Positions 18,033 through 27,907 of a stretch of DNA of 64,000 nt are shown here, one piece after another. The stretch comes from AWTP1-13 sp963827545 (lineage in GTDB: Bacteria; Pseudomonadota; Alphaproteobacteria; Rhizobiales; Hyphomicrobiaceae). Below the pieces are notes generated by a model, which was not told the origin of the DNA, did not search any database, and saw only the letters and a program-made list of their open reading frames with translations. Every line of letters begins with the position of its first letter. Position 1 is the stretch's first letter. Made by a program: the position numbers and the translations under genes. The stretch spans positions 59,482 through 123,481 of the forward strand of contig CAWHBI010000032.1 in the NCBI GenBank assembly GCA_963827545.1. The letters are read 5' to 3'.

Positions 18033-18779
18033 ATGCGGAAGTGGATGGCAGCCGCCGCCTTCATCCTCTCTGTGGGGGCGGGCGGGCTCGGGGGCAGCCC
18101 CGCTGCCCGGGCAGACGAGGGACAGGTCGACCTGCTGCTGGTGCTGGCGGCGGACGTTTCGCGCAGCGTCGACGAGCGGAAGTTCAAGCTCCAGCGTGAC
18201 GGCTATGCTGCAGCCATGGTCGATCCGCGTGTGGTGCGGGCGATGACGGCTGGCATCAACCGGCGCATCGCCCTGGTGTTCGTCGAGTGGGCGAGCGAGT
18301 TCGAGCAGAAGATTGTCGTCGATTGGACGGTGATCTCCGGCGAGCGCGAAGCACAGGACGTCTCCGATCGCATGCGCGGGGCTGCCAGGTCCTTCTGGGG
18401 ACGCACGTCGATCAGCGCGGCGATCGATTTCAGCATGGGCATGCTGGCCCGCTCCCCTTATGCGGCGGACCGCCACGTCATCGACGTGTCAGGCGACGGG
18501 ACCAACAACAGTGGACGCGACGTGACTACGGCACGCGATGCGGCGATCGCGCAGGGCGTGACGATCAACGGCCTGGTTATCCTGAGTGAGGTGCCGCTAC
18601 CCACCAACCCCTCGCACACGCACCCGCCCGGCGGCCTCACGGCCTACTACGAGAACAATGTCATCGGCGGCCCTGGCGCATTCGTCCTCGAGGCGGAGAA
18701 TTTCGAGTCGTTCGGTCAATTGCTTATCAGCAAGCTCATCAAGGAAATTGCCGCTTTGGCACCCCTCACGGTTCGGTGA
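18033..18779 (+). CDS. DUF1194 (von Willebrand A-like) exported protein
   Basis: 248 residues with a signal peptide (about 1-27, cleavage near ARADEG). The mature protein has a VWA-like fold: DLLLVLAADVSRSVD holds a MIDAS-type DxSxS variant, then TSISAAIDF and DVSGDGTNN. This matches DUF1194, periplasmic proteins of unknown role found mainly in Hyphomicrobiales. The end of the protein is hydrophobic (LLISKLIKEIAALAPL). Not obviously in an operon with the sulfite genes, which begin 255 nt later after an AT-rich region. Confidence 0.88.
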   Translation: MRKWMAAAAFILSVGAGGLGGSPAARADEGQVDLLLVLAADVSRSVDERKFKLQRDGYAAAMVDPRVVRAMTAGINRRIALVFVEWASEFEQKIVVDWTVISGEREAQDVSDRMRGAARSFWGRTSISAAIDFSMGMLARSPYAADRHVIDVSGDGTNNSGRDVTTARDAAIAQGVTINGLVILSEVPLPTNPSHTHPPGGLTAYYENNVIGGPGAFVLEAENFESFGQLLISKLIKEIAALAPLTVR

Positions 18780-18948
18780 GCGGCCGCCGGAGCCCAAGCG
18801 GCAGGCCCCCTCAGGCAGAAACGCCTTTCCGGTGTCAGCCGCCGCGAAGGGTAGCCTTTGCGCGCCGAGGCGGGGAGGAGCAAGGCATCCCTCACTTTCT
18901 GCTCGTAAGGGAACAAGTTTCTTATTTCTCGGCATCCATTGCCACAAG

Positions 18949-18965
18949 ATAGGAAATATTTCTAT
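18949..18965. promoter_or_regulatory. AT-rich palindrome before the sulfite-reduction operon (candidate operator)
   Basis: The 10-bp perfect palindrome GAAATATTTC (18953-18962) is flanked by ATAG and TAT, within a locally AT-rich stretch (about 18905-18970) that stands out from the GC-rich surroundings. It lies about 70-85 nt before the first gene of the ferredoxin-cysG-cysI operon, a suitable place for a promoter and repressor site. The regulator is unknown. Confidence 0.45.
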
Positions 18966-19034
18966 TTAACCTGTTGTCGCGCCCGTGCAGCCGCCTGGAA
19001 AAGTTGCTTCCATCCCCGCACCTACCAGGAGGCC

Positions 19035-19391
19035 ATGGGCGCGTCATTTCATGAGCAGGGACAAGCACTAGTGGGCTTCATCAAGGTCAACGACACGGAA
19101 GGCACCGCTCACACGCTCGAGGCCCTCGAGGGCTGGCGCGTGATGGAGCTGATCCGGATCCACGGCCTGCCGATCGAAGCCGTGTGCGGCGGCGCCGGCG
19201 CGTGCGCCACCTGCCATGTGCATGTAGCACCCGATTGGGCGGAGCGACTGCATCCCGCCCGCGACGAAGAAGAGGCGATGCTCGACCAGCTTCCTGCCAC
19301 GGAGGCCACCTCGCGCCTTTCCTGCCAGATCATTTGGGACAAGCACCTCGATGGCCTGGAAGTGACGATTGCTGGAGCGGGAGACCAATGA
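19035..19391 (+). CDS. 2Fe-2S ferredoxin (adrenodoxin type)
   Basis: About 118 residues. Cluster ligands are visible as CGGAGACATC (about C51, C57, C60) and RLSC (about C97), the C-x5-C-x2-C...C pattern of adrenodoxin-type ferredoxins. ATG 19035 follows AGGAGG but with only 2 nt between them, so GTG 19071 (VGFIKVND) may be the true start; that would give a more usual length. It overlaps cysG by ATGA, so it is translationally coupled. It probably supplies electrons to the sulfite reductase encoded downstream, by position. Confidence 0.88.
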   Translation: MGASFHEQGQALVGFIKVNDTEGTAHTLEALEGWRVMELIRIHGLPIEAVCGGAGACATCHVHVAPDWAERLHPARDEEEAMLDQLPATEATSRLSCQIIWDKHLDGLEVTIAGAGDQ

Positions 19392-20839
19392 AGTACTTTC
19401 CGCTGTTCGCTGACCTCGAGAATGCCGACGTCCTCGTTGCCGGCGGCGGCGAGCAGGCCGCGCAGAAGGTGCGGTTGCTGCGCAAAACCCCGGCCCGCAT
19501 CACGTTGGTGGCTGAGGCGCTCACCGAGGAGCTGCGGGCTCTGGGTGAGCAAGGCGCCATCCGGATTGTCCCGCGGGCGTTCCAGGCTGGAGATGTCGAG
19601 GGCCAAAGCCTGGTCTACGCCGCCACGGGAGACCGCCTTGTCGACGCCCTGGTATCGCGAGCGGCCAAGGCGCGCAGCGTCCCGGTCAACGTGGTCGATG
19701 CGCCCGAGCTGTCCACCTTCATCACCCCCGCTATTGTCGATCGCGCACCCGTGACGGTCGCCATAGGCACGGAAGGGGCAGCGCCCGTGCTGGCCCGCGA
19801 GATCAAAACGAAGCTCGAGTCCTGGCTGCCGGCCAACCTCGGCAAGCTGGCCCAGCAAGCCCTGTCGCTGCGTGAAGTGGTGGCCAAGCGTGTCTCCGAT
19901 GCGCGCACCCGTCGCCGCCTGTGGGAGCGGCTGCTGCAAGGCCCGTTCCGCCGCGCCGTGCTGAGCGGCGGGGACGCCGAGGCCGGCCGCATCTTCACTG
20001 CGGAGCTGGAGGGCGCGGCGGCTCCAGAGGCTGGCCGCGTGGCGCTCATCGGCTGCGGTCCCGGCGATCCCGATCTCCTCACGCTGAAGGCGCTGCAGCG
20101 TATGCAGGAGGCCGACGTGCTGGTGGTCGACCGCCTGGTCAACCCCAAAATCCTGGACTACGCGCGCCGAGATGCCGAGCGCATTCTTGTTGGCAAGACG
20201 CCGGGCGGCCCGTCGGTCTCGCAAGCCGAAATCAACCGCATCCTCGTGCGCGAGGCTTCGGCAGGCAAGGTGGTGGCCCGGCTCAAGGGCGGTGACCCCT
20301 TCATCTTCGGCCGCGCGGCCGAGGAGATGGCCGCACTCCAAGCCGCGGGCATTGCGGTAGAGGTGGTGCCCGGCGTGACGGCGGCGCATGCCTGCGCCGC
20401 GCGGGTTGGGCTGCCCGTGACGCTGCGCGAGCATGTGCGGCAGTTCTCGGTCGTGACCGGTGCTACCGCCGAGGGCGAGCCGGACCTTGATTGGCACGCG
20501 CTGGCTCACAAAGGCTCCGCCTTCGCCATCTACATGGGGGTCGGCAACGTACCCATCATCCGCCGCAATCTGCTCGCCGCTGGTGCCCGACCCGAGACGC
20601 CGGTAGCGATCGTGGAGAACGGTACGCACGACAACGAGCGCGCGATCGCCACCACGCTTCAGGACCTGACCGATTGTGTCGCGCAGCTGGAGATCAACGG
20701 CCCCGCCGTGATCTTCGTCGGCCTCGACTGGGCCGATGCGGGCCTCGAGCGCCCCGACACCGTCACCGTCTACAAACGCCGGCCACATATCGCCCGGCAA
20801 GATGAGCAAGAGATGCTCGCTGCGGAGGTTTTCCTGTGA
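19388..20839 (+). CDS. cysG: Siroheme synthase (CysG: SUMT + dehydrogenase/ferrochelatase)
   Basis: 483 residues with the two expected parts. Residues about 1-200 form the CysG N-terminal NAD-dependent precorrin-2 dehydrogenase/ferrochelatase (LVAGGGEQAAQKVRLL near the start, STFITPAIVDR). Residues about 215-470 form uroporphyrinogen-III C-methyltransferase (GCGPGDPDLLTLKA, GGDPFIFGR, VVPGVTAA). It makes siroheme, the cofactor of the sulfite reductase in the same operon. It starts at ATG 19388 inside the ferredoxin stop and ends overlapping the next gene by GTGA. Confidence 0.95.
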   Translation: MKYFPLFADLENADVLVAGGGEQAAQKVRLLRKTPARITLVAEALTEELRALGEQGAIRIVPRAFQAGDVEGQSLVYAATGDRLVDALVSRAAKARSVPVNVVDAPELSTFITPAIVDRAPVTVAIGTEGAAPVLAREIKTKLESWLPANLGKLAQQALSLREVVAKRVSDARTRRRLWERLLQGPFRRAVLSGGDAEAGRIFTAELEGAAAPEAGRVALIGCGPGDPDLLTLKALQRMQEADVLVVDRLVNPKILDYARRDAERILVGKTPGGPSVSQAEINRILVREASAGKVVARLKGGDPFIFGRAAEEMAALQAAGIAVEVVPGVTAAHACAARVGLPVTLREHVRQFSVVTGATAEGEPDLDWHALAHKGSAFAIYMGVGNVPIIRRNLLAAGARPETPVAIVENGTHDNERAIATTLQDLTDCVAQLEINGPAVIFVGLDWADAGLERPDTVTVYKRRPHIARQDEQEMLAAEVFL

Positions 20840-21333
20840 GCAAGAACGCCGCCAAGCTTTCGCTTCTGACCGCCAACCGGCTCGGCGACGGCACGGTCGT
20901 CTTCCTCGATTTCGAGGGTGCCTGGAACGAGAGCATTGCCGAGGCGCTTGTTGCACATTCGCCGGACGAGGTGCGGGCGCTGGAAGATCGTGGCGCCTAC
21001 GATGCGGCACGCAATCTGGTGGTGGAGCCTTACCTGGTCGAAATCCGGGAAGCAGCCGGCCGCTTCGAACCCATTCGCTATCGCGAGCGCGTGCGCGCGG
21101 CCGGTCCCAGCATGCTCGACCACGTGCCCGGCTATGTGGCGCCTTCTCCCTCTTCCGGCGCATCGCTGCCCTCTCCTCATGCTCCATCAGCGCGGGGAGA
21201 GGGTCACGGCGGAGCCGTGCCTCCGGCACGAGGTGAGGGGCGGCCCCAAGCGCCGGCGCAATCTGTTTCTGCCCCTCACCCCAGCCCTCTCCCCGCAAGC
21301 GGGGAGAGGGAGCCGCTCGTAGAGGCCGCCTGA
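20836..21333 (+). CDS. DUF2849 protein with a repeat-encoded C-terminal extension
   Basis: GTG 20836 overlaps the cysG stop. Residues 1 to about 95 match DUF2849, a small protein regularly found between cysG and sulfite reductase in alphaproteobacteria, usually about 100 residues long. Residues about 95-165 are low-complexity Pro/Ser/Gly sequence (for example PHPSPLPASGERE) encoded by a nested palindromic repeat (about 21185-21310). The repeat seems to have inserted in frame or replaced the original stop. Molecular role unknown; sulfite reduction is inferred from context. Confidence 0.85.
   Translation: MSKNAAKLSLLTANRLGDGTVVFLDFEGAWNESIAEALVAHSPDEVRALEDRGAYDAARNLVVEPYLVEIREAAGRFEPIRYRERVRAAGPSMLDHVPGYVAPSPSSGASLPSPHAPSARGEGHGGAVPPARGEGRPQAPAQSVSAPHPSPLPASGEREPLVEAA
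21185..21310. repeat. Nested palindromic repeat inside the DUF2849 gene
   Basis: CCCTCTCCCCGC and GCGGGGAGAGGG form a perfect 12-bp hairpin with a 2-nt loop at 21285-21310, and the same arm GCGGGGAGAGGG occurs at 21192-21203. GGTGAGGGGC (21232-21241) pairs with GCCCCTCACC (21271-21280). The element is normally intergenic in character but is read through in frame here. Confidence 0.8.
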
Positions 21334-21338
21334 CGCCC

Positions 21339-22980
<1,642 letters not shown>

Positions 22981-23011
22981 GGATTCGACCTCTCCGCTTG
23001 CGCGCGACCGT

Positions 23012-23118
23012 GTCCCCCTCCCCCTTGTGGGGAGGGGTTAGGGGTGGGGGGAACCCCAACGGTAACCGTTCTGCGATCCCCCCCTCCCTGTCCCTCCCCC
23101 ACGAGGGGGGAGGGGACG
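23012..23118. repeat. C/G-rich palindromic repeat between cysI and the DUF934 gene
   Basis: GTCCCCCTCCCCC near 23012 and GGGGGGAGGGGAC near 23106 are near-perfect inverses, with further short hairpins (CTCCCC/GGGGAG) inside. It occupies the whole gap after cysI and reaches the expected start of the DUF934 gene. Confidence 0.75.
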
Positions 23119-23745
23119 ACGTGGCACCCCTTGCCGGAGGGCCTGACCCGAAGCGGCACGATCTGGAAGGACGGCGCCTTCCGGCGCGATGCCTGGGTGA
23201 AAGCGCCGGCAGATGCTCCCCTGCCGGACGGACCCGTGGTGCTGTCGAAGAAGCAGTGGCTTGCAGAGCGCGCCACGTTGGCCAGCCGCAATGCTCCGCT
23301 GGGCCTGCAGCTCGAGCCCGGCGAGGGGCTGGATGACATCGCCGCCGACCTTCCGCGGTTCGCGCTGATCGCGCTCAATTTCCACAAGTTTTCGGATGGT
23401 CGCGCCTTCTCGACGGCTCGCCTGCTGCGCGAGAAGCATGGATTTGCGGGAGAGCTGCGCGCCGTCGGCAACGTTTTGAACGACCAGATCCCCTTCATGC
23501 GCCGCTGTGGCTTCGACACGCTGGAGGTGACGCACGCGCCCACCCGCCGAGCGCTGGTCGAGGGCCGCATCGCCGAGGTTTCCCTCTACTACCAGCCGAC
23601 CGGCATCTCCGGAGGCCCCCGCCGGGACCAGACCTTGGCTGAGACGGCCGCGCCGCTAGGTCTGCTGCCCGCCGGCCGCACCACGGGTCGCCTGGCCCGG
23701 GCCACGCTGATAGCAAGCTTGCATTTGGCCCCCCGCCCGCAATAA
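23044..23745 (+). CDS. DUF934 family protein (sulfite-reduction operon)
   Basis: The recognisable part runs from about 23158 (IWKDGAFRRDAW) to the end: EPGEGLDDIAADLPRFALIALNFHKFSDGRAFS and RRCGFDTLEV are typical of DUF934, a partner of sulfite reductase in proteobacterial cys operons. The open frame begins at GTG 23044, within a palindromic repeat, giving about 38 unusual N-terminal residues. The alternative TTG 23131 lies just after the repeat and lacks a clear ribosome site. The repeat has probably displaced the original start. PAPS reductase (cysH), which often follows, is absent here. Confidence 0.85.
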   Translation: MGGTPTVTVLRSPPPCPSPTRGEGTTWHPLPEGLTRSGTIWKDGAFRRDAWVKAPADAPLPDGPVVLSKKQWLAERATLASRNAPLGLQLEPGEGLDDIAADLPRFALIALNFHKFSDGRAFSTARLLREKHGFAGELRAVGNVLNDQIPFMRRCGFDTLEVTHAPTRRALVEGRIAEVSLYYQPTGISGGPRRDQTLAETAAPLGLLPAGRTTGRLARATLIASLHLAPRPQ

Positions 23746-23800
23746 CAAAGTCTACCGTACCCTGGTCCGCGTCGAGAGCCCACGCCGAGAGAATGTCCGG

Positions 23801-24664
23801 ATGGCCCGTTTCCTTGCCCTTTCCGCCGCCGTCGAAGAGGTGGTGCGCGACGGCGACAAGGTCGCCTTCGAAGGCTTCACGCACCTCATCCCCTACGCGG
23901 CAGGCCATGAGGCGATCCGTCAGCGCCGCAAGGAACTGACCCTGGTGCGCATGACGCCGGACCTGCTCTACGACCAGATGATCGGCATGGGCGCCGCCAG
24001 GAAGATGGTGTTCTCCTGGGGCGGCAATCCTGGCGTCGGCTCGCTGCATCGCTTTCGCGAGGCCTATGAGCAGGGCTGGCCGCAGCCTCTCGAGATCGAG
24101 GAGCACAGCCATGCGGCGATGGCGAACGCCTTCGAGGCGGGCGCCGCCGGCTTGCCCTTCGCCACCTTTCGCGGCTATCGCGGCGCCGAGCTGCCGCGCG
24201 TCAACCCGAGCATCAAATCGGTGACGTGCCCCTACACCGGCGAGGTGCTGGCGACTGTGCCCGCCATGCGGCTCGACAGCGCGGTGATCCACGCGCAGAA
24301 GGCCGATCGCGCCGGCAATGTGCTGCTGGAGGGCATCGTCGGCGTGCAGAAAGAGGCGGTGCTGGCTGCGAAGCGCTCGCTGGTCACGGTGGAGGAGGTG
24401 GTGGACGATCTCGGCTCGCGCTCCTTCAATGCCTGCATCCTGCCGCACTGGACCATAACGGCCATCGCCGTGGTGCCCGGCGGTGCGCATCCCTCCTACA
24501 CCCAGGGCTACTACAAGCGCGACAACGCGTTCTACGAAGCCTGGGACGAGATCTCCCGCAATCGCGACAGCTTCCACGCCTGGATGGATGCCAATGTCCT
24601 CCAGAAGGGCCCCGAGGCGTTCGCGGTTCACGCGCGCAAGGGCGGGAAAGGCAGGGCCGCATGA
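23801..24664 (+). CDS. CoA-transferase subunit A (glutaconate/3-oxoadipate type)
   Basis: 287 residues, family I CoA-transferase alpha subunit. Features include VVRDGDKVAFEGFTHLIPYAAGHEAIRQ at the start (split here as DGDKVAFEGF and HLIPYAAGHE), GGNPGVGSLHRFREA, and SVTCPYTGEVLATVPAMRLD. It is longer than classic PcaI and closer to glutaconate CoA-transferase A or CatI. It overlaps subunit B by ATGA. Next to pcaH and pcaG the likely reaction is activation of 3-oxoadipate with succinyl-CoA, but this is inference from context. Confidence 0.88.
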   Translation: MARFLALSAAVEEVVRDGDKVAFEGFTHLIPYAAGHEAIRQRRKELTLVRMTPDLLYDQMIGMGAARKMVFSWGGNPGVGSLHRFREAYEQGWPQPLEIEEHSHAAMANAFEAGAAGLPFATFRGYRGAELPRVNPSIKSVTCPYTGEVLATVPAMRLDSAVIHAQKADRAGNVLLEGIVGVQKEAVLAAKRSLVTVEEVVDDLGSRSFNACILPHWTITAIAVVPGGAHPSYTQGYYKRDNAFYEAWDEISRNRDSFHAWMDANVLQKGPEAFAVHARKGGKGRAA

Positions 24665-25452
24665 GCACCCTCGCCAAGCCAGCCTGGACGCCCACGGAGA
24701 TGATGACCATTGTCGCATCGCGGGCGCTCAAGAGCTCAGACGTGTGCTTCGTCGGCATCGGCGCGCCGTCGGCGGCCTGCAATCTCGCCCGCCTCACGCA
24801 CGCGCCCGCTATCACGCTGATCTATGAGAGCGGGACGATCGCCACCAAGCCCAACGTGCTGCCGCTCTCCATCGGCGACGGCGAGCTGTGCGAGACGGCG
24901 CTGACTACCGTTTCCGTGCCGGAGATGTTCCGCTACTGGCTGCAGGGCGGACGCATCACCGTCGGCTTCCTCGGCGGGGCGCAGATCGACCGCTTCGCCA
25001 ATCTCAACACCACCTCGATCGGCGGCTCCTACGCCAAGCCGAAGGTGCGCCTGCCCGGCGGCGGCGGCGCGCCCGAAATCGCCACCTCGTGCCACGAGGT
25101 GTTCATCACCATGGCGCAGGGCAAGCGCTCCTTCGTGGACAAGCTCGATTTCATCACCTCGCTCGGCCACGGCGAGGGCAAGGGCAGCCGCGAGCGGCTC
25201 GGCGTGACGACCAAGGGTCCGACGCGGGTGATCACCGACCTGTGCGTGCTCGAGCCGGACGAGGACACCAGCGAGCTGACGGTGACGGCAATCCACCCGA
25301 GCGTCACGCGCGAGCAGATCACCGATGCCACCGGCTGGAGCGTCAAGTTCGCGGCCAAGGTGGCGGATACGGCGCCGCCGACGGCGCAGGAGCTCGAGGT
25401 GCTGCGCGATCTGCATGCGCGTACCAAGGCTGCCATCGAGGCTCAGAAATAG
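24661..25452 (+). CDS. CoA-transferase subunit B (glutaconate/3-oxoadipate type)
   Basis: 263 residues, beta subunit partner of the preceding gene. The N-terminus has FVGIGAPSAACNLARL, then LIYESGTIATKP, where the Glu fits the position that carries the acyl-CoA intermediate in this family, and GFLGGAQIDRFANLNT. It starts at ATG 24661 within the stop of subunit A, so the two are made together, as expected for a heteromer. PcaH follows after 12 nt. Confidence 0.88.
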   Translation: MSTLAKPAWTPTEMMTIVASRALKSSDVCFVGIGAPSAACNLARLTHAPAITLIYESGTIATKPNVLPLSIGDGELCETALTTVSVPEMFRYWLQGGRITVGFLGGAQIDRFANLNTTSIGGSYAKPKVRLPGGGGAPEIATSCHEVFITMAQGKRSFVDKLDFITSLGHGEGKGSRERLGVTTKGPTRVITDLCVLEPDEDTSELTVTAIHPSVTREQITDATGWSVKFAAKVADTAPPTAQELEVLRDLHARTKAAIEAQK

Positions 25453-25464
25453 GGGCGAGCAGGC

Positions 25465-26166
25465 ATGAATGACATCTACTCACGCGCCGGCGATGCCGCC
25501 GATCCGCCCTCGCTGTCTCCCGAATACCGGTCCACGGTCCTGAGGTCGCCGTCGCGACCGCTCGTGATCATTCCGCAGACGCTCTCCGAAATCACCGGAC
25601 CCGTCTACGGCCACTCGGACGTGCTGCCCGGCGAAGCCGATCTCACCAGGCAGCATGCGGGCGAGCCGCAGGGCGAGCGCATCATCGTGCAGGGCCGCGT
25701 GCTCGACGAGGGCGGACGGCCGGTGCCCAACACGCTCATCGAGATCTGGCAATGCAACGCCGCCGGGCGTTACATCCACGAGACGGACCAGCATCCCGCT
25801 CCGCTCGATCCGAACTTCACGGGCGCGGGCCGCGTCGTGACCGATGATCGCGGTCACTACCAGTTCACCACCGTCAAGCCCGGGGCCTATCCCTGGCGCA
25901 ACCATCACAACGCCTGGCGTCCAGCGCACATCCATCTGTCGCTGTTCGGCCCCTCGTTCCTGACGCGGCTCGTCACGCAGATGTACTTTCCGGGCGACCC
26001 CCTGTTCCCCTTCGACCCGATCTTCAATTCGGTGACGGACGCGAAGGCGCGCGAGCGCATGATCTGCCGCTTCGATCTGGAGACGACCAAGCCTGAGTGG
26101 GCGCTGGGCTACATCTTCGACATCGTTCTGCGCGGTCCCGCCGCTACGCCTCCCGATTCCGACTGA
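25465..26166 (+). CDS. pcaH: Protocatechuate 3,4-dioxygenase beta subunit
   Basis: 233 residues, catalytic iron-bearing subunit of the intradiol dioxygenase that opens protocatechuate to 3-carboxy-cis,cis-muconate. All four Fe(III) ligands are visible: Tyr in GRYIHE (about Y103), Tyr in GAYPWRNHH (about Y142) and His-x-His in RPAHIHLS (about H155, H157). The spacings 39, 13 and 2 equal those of the Pseudomonas enzyme (408, 447, 460, 462). It is cytoplasmic and pairs with PcaG encoded 14 nt downstream. Confidence 0.96.
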   Translation: MNDIYSRAGDAADPPSLSPEYRSTVLRSPSRPLVIIPQTLSEITGPVYGHSDVLPGEADLTRQHAGEPQGERIIVQGRVLDEGGRPVPNTLIEIWQCNAAGRYIHETDQHPAPLDPNFTGAGRVVTDDRGHYQFTTVKPGAYPWRNHHNAWRPAHIHLSLFGPSFLTRLVTQMYFPGDPLFPFDPIFNSVTDAKARERMICRFDLETTKPEWALGYIFDIVLRGPAATPPDSD

Positions 26167-26180
26167 GACCGGACCCGATC

Positions 26181-26765
26181 ATGACAGACCGCACACCTTC
26201 CCAGACCGTTGGGCCCTATCTGCACCTGGGGCTGACCCAGGGCGCCTTCGGCGCGCCCGAGATCTTCGGGCCCGCCGTCGCCAACGCGGGCCTGCCCGGC
26301 ACCCACATCCGCGTCGAGGGCCGCGTGCTCGACGGCGAGGGCGTTCCGCTGCCCGACGCACTGATCGAGATCTGGCAGGCAGACGACAAGGGGCGCTATG
26401 CCCACCCGGCCGATGGCCGGCCGCTCGCCTCCAACTCGTTCCGTGGCTTCGGCCGATGCGCCACGGACAAGGACGGCAGCTTCCATTTCGCCACCATCAA
26501 GCCCGGCAGCGTGCCCGGCCCCAACGGTGCCGCTCAGGCGCCCCACATCAATGTCGGCGTATTGGCGCGCGGAGTCCTCAAGCGGCTGTTCACGCGCATC
26601 TACTTCGCCGGCGACCCCGCCAACGCCAATGACCCGATCCTGGCACTGGTGCCGGCCGATCGCCGCGAGACGCTGATGGCTAAGCCCGATGCCAAGTCGC
26701 CGGGCCTCTTCCGGTTCGACATTCGCCTGCAAGGCGCCAACGAAACGGTGTTCTTCGACGCGTGA
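26181..26765 (+). CDS. pcaG: Protocatechuate 3,4-dioxygenase alpha subunit
   Basis: 194 residues, structural partner of PcaH, sharing the fold but lacking the iron ligands: the position of the HIH pair reads QAPHINVGVLARG. Family motifs TPSQTVGPYLHLGL at the start and RIYFAGDP near the end are present. It lies directly after pcaH, completing a CoA-transferase A-B-pcaH-pcaG run. The genes for the intermediate steps (pcaB, pcaC, pcaD) and for the thiolase are not in this window. Confidence 0.95.
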   Translation: MTDRTPSQTVGPYLHLGLTQGAFGAPEIFGPAVANAGLPGTHIRVEGRVLDGEGVPLPDALIEIWQADDKGRYAHPADGRPLASNSFRGFGRCATDKDGSFHFATIKPGSVPGPNGAAQAPHINVGVLARGVLKRLFTRIYFAGDPANANDPILALVPADRRETLMAKPDAKSPGLFRFDIRLQGANETVFFDA

Positions 26766-26872
26766 ACTCGCGCGCTGCGAAGCGTCTTAGCCAAAGTCCC
26801 GCATTGTCCGTCGAACGCGGTCGCAAGCCGTGCTAGAAGGGGCTACGCACCTCGTGGAAAGGCTGGACGCCC

Positions 26873-27061
26873 ATGCGTTTCACCGTCGGGCTCAAGCTGA
26901 AGGCAAAGGCCGACCATCTCGTGGTGGAGGCCGAAGATGCGCTCATCGCCGCGCTCAAGGTCAAGACCGAGCGTCCGGATGCGCGCATCATGTATGTCCG
27001 CCCGCAAAATCGGCGCGGTGACGCCCGCCATCCCGTTCAGGGGCTCGCGAAAGACGGTTGA
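26873..27061 (+). CDS. Small conserved-looking hypothetical protein (62 aa)
   Basis: 62 residues beginning MRFTVGLKLKAKADHLVVEA, with a regular strand-helix pattern (EDALIAALKVKTERPDARIMYVR) and a basic end (PQNRRGDARHPVQ). A GGAAAGG stretch lies about 12 nt before ATG 26873. It occupies the gap after pcaG and converges with the SDR gene downstream. Composition is coding-like, but no family is recognised. Moderately likely to be real. Confidence 0.5.
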   Translation: MRFTVGLKLKAKADHLVVEAEDALIAALKVKTERPDARIMYVRPQNRRGDARHPVQGLAKDG

Positions 27062-27074
27062 GGGGCCGGCGGGC

Positions 27075-27899
27075 TCACGACCGCAGCATCTTCTCCGCGC
27101 CGATATTGAAGAAGGCGGAGCCCGCCAGCCCGCTGCCGCCATCCACGATCAGCTGCTCGCCGGTGACATAGCTCGCCATCGGCGAGGCCAGGAACACGGC
27201 TGCGAAGCCGACGTCGTCGACGCTGCCGAGGCGCTGCAACGGAATGCGGCTCGTCCGCTCCTGCAGATCGATGCGGTCGGACAGGCGTTTCATGCCTTCG
27301 GTGCCTTCGATCGGTCCTGGCACGATGGAGCAGGAGCGGATGCCATACTTGCCCCATTCCAGCGCCAGGTTCTTCATCATGCTCTCGATGCCGGCTTTGG
27401 CTGCGCCCACGTGCAGCTGGAAGGCATAGGGCATGTAGGCCATGCCGGCCGAGATGAACAGGATGGTGCCCCTGGTCTCCTTGAGCTGGGCAAACGCCGC
27501 GCGGGAGGCGTTGAACGAGCCGATGAGGTCGATATCGACCACGGTCTTGAAGCCGTTGGGGCTCATGTCCTCGGCGCGGCACAGGAAGTTGCCGGCCGCA
27601 CCGCACACGAGCACGTCGATAGGCCCCAGCGCCTGCCTCGTCTCGTCGATGGCGGCTTGCAGGGCGGGAGCCTGGCGCACGTCGGCCACCCTGGCGAAGA
27701 CTTTGGCGCCCAGCGCCTCCAGTTCCTTCGCGGCGCCATCCAGCCGCTCCTGCGTGCGGCCGCAGATCGCGATATTGGCGCCGACGGCGGCGAAGTTCTT
27801 GGCGACGCCCAGATTGATGCCGCTTCCGCCGCCCGTGACGAATATGGTCTTGCCCTTGAAGAGGTCGCTGGCAAAGTACTTGGTGATCTCCATGGGCAT
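27075..27899 (-). CDS. SDR family oxidoreductase, 2,4-dienoyl-CoA reductase-like
   Basis: 274 residues. Rossmann motif TGGGSGINLG, then GAAGNFL in place of NNAG, and the segment QLHVGAAKAGIESM, which lacks the usual YxxxK tyrosine. The later PGPIEGTEGMKRLS closely resembles peroxisomal 2,4-dienoyl-CoA reductases (PGPISGTEG), which share this atypical active site. The likely role is NADPH-dependent reduction of unsaturated acyl-CoA. The start at 27899 lies 8 nt after the stop of the upstream lyase gene, which contains its ribosome site (AAAGGCGG), so the two are probably co-transcribed. Confidence 0.88.
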   Translation of the reverse strand: MPMEITKYFASDLFKGKTIFVTGGGSGINLGVAKNFAAVGANIAICGRTQERLDGAAKELEALGAKVFARVADVRQAPALQAAIDETRQALGPIDVLVCGAAGNFLCRAEDMSPNGFKTVVDIDLIGSFNASRAAFAQLKETRGTILFISAGMAYMPYAFQLHVGAAKAGIESMMKNLALEWGKYGIRSCSIVPGPIEGTEGMKRLSDRIDLQERTSRIPLQRLGSVDDVGFAAVFLASPMASYVTGEQLIVDGGSGLAGSAFFNIGAEKMLRS

Positions 27900-27907
27900 G
27901 TCCGGCG

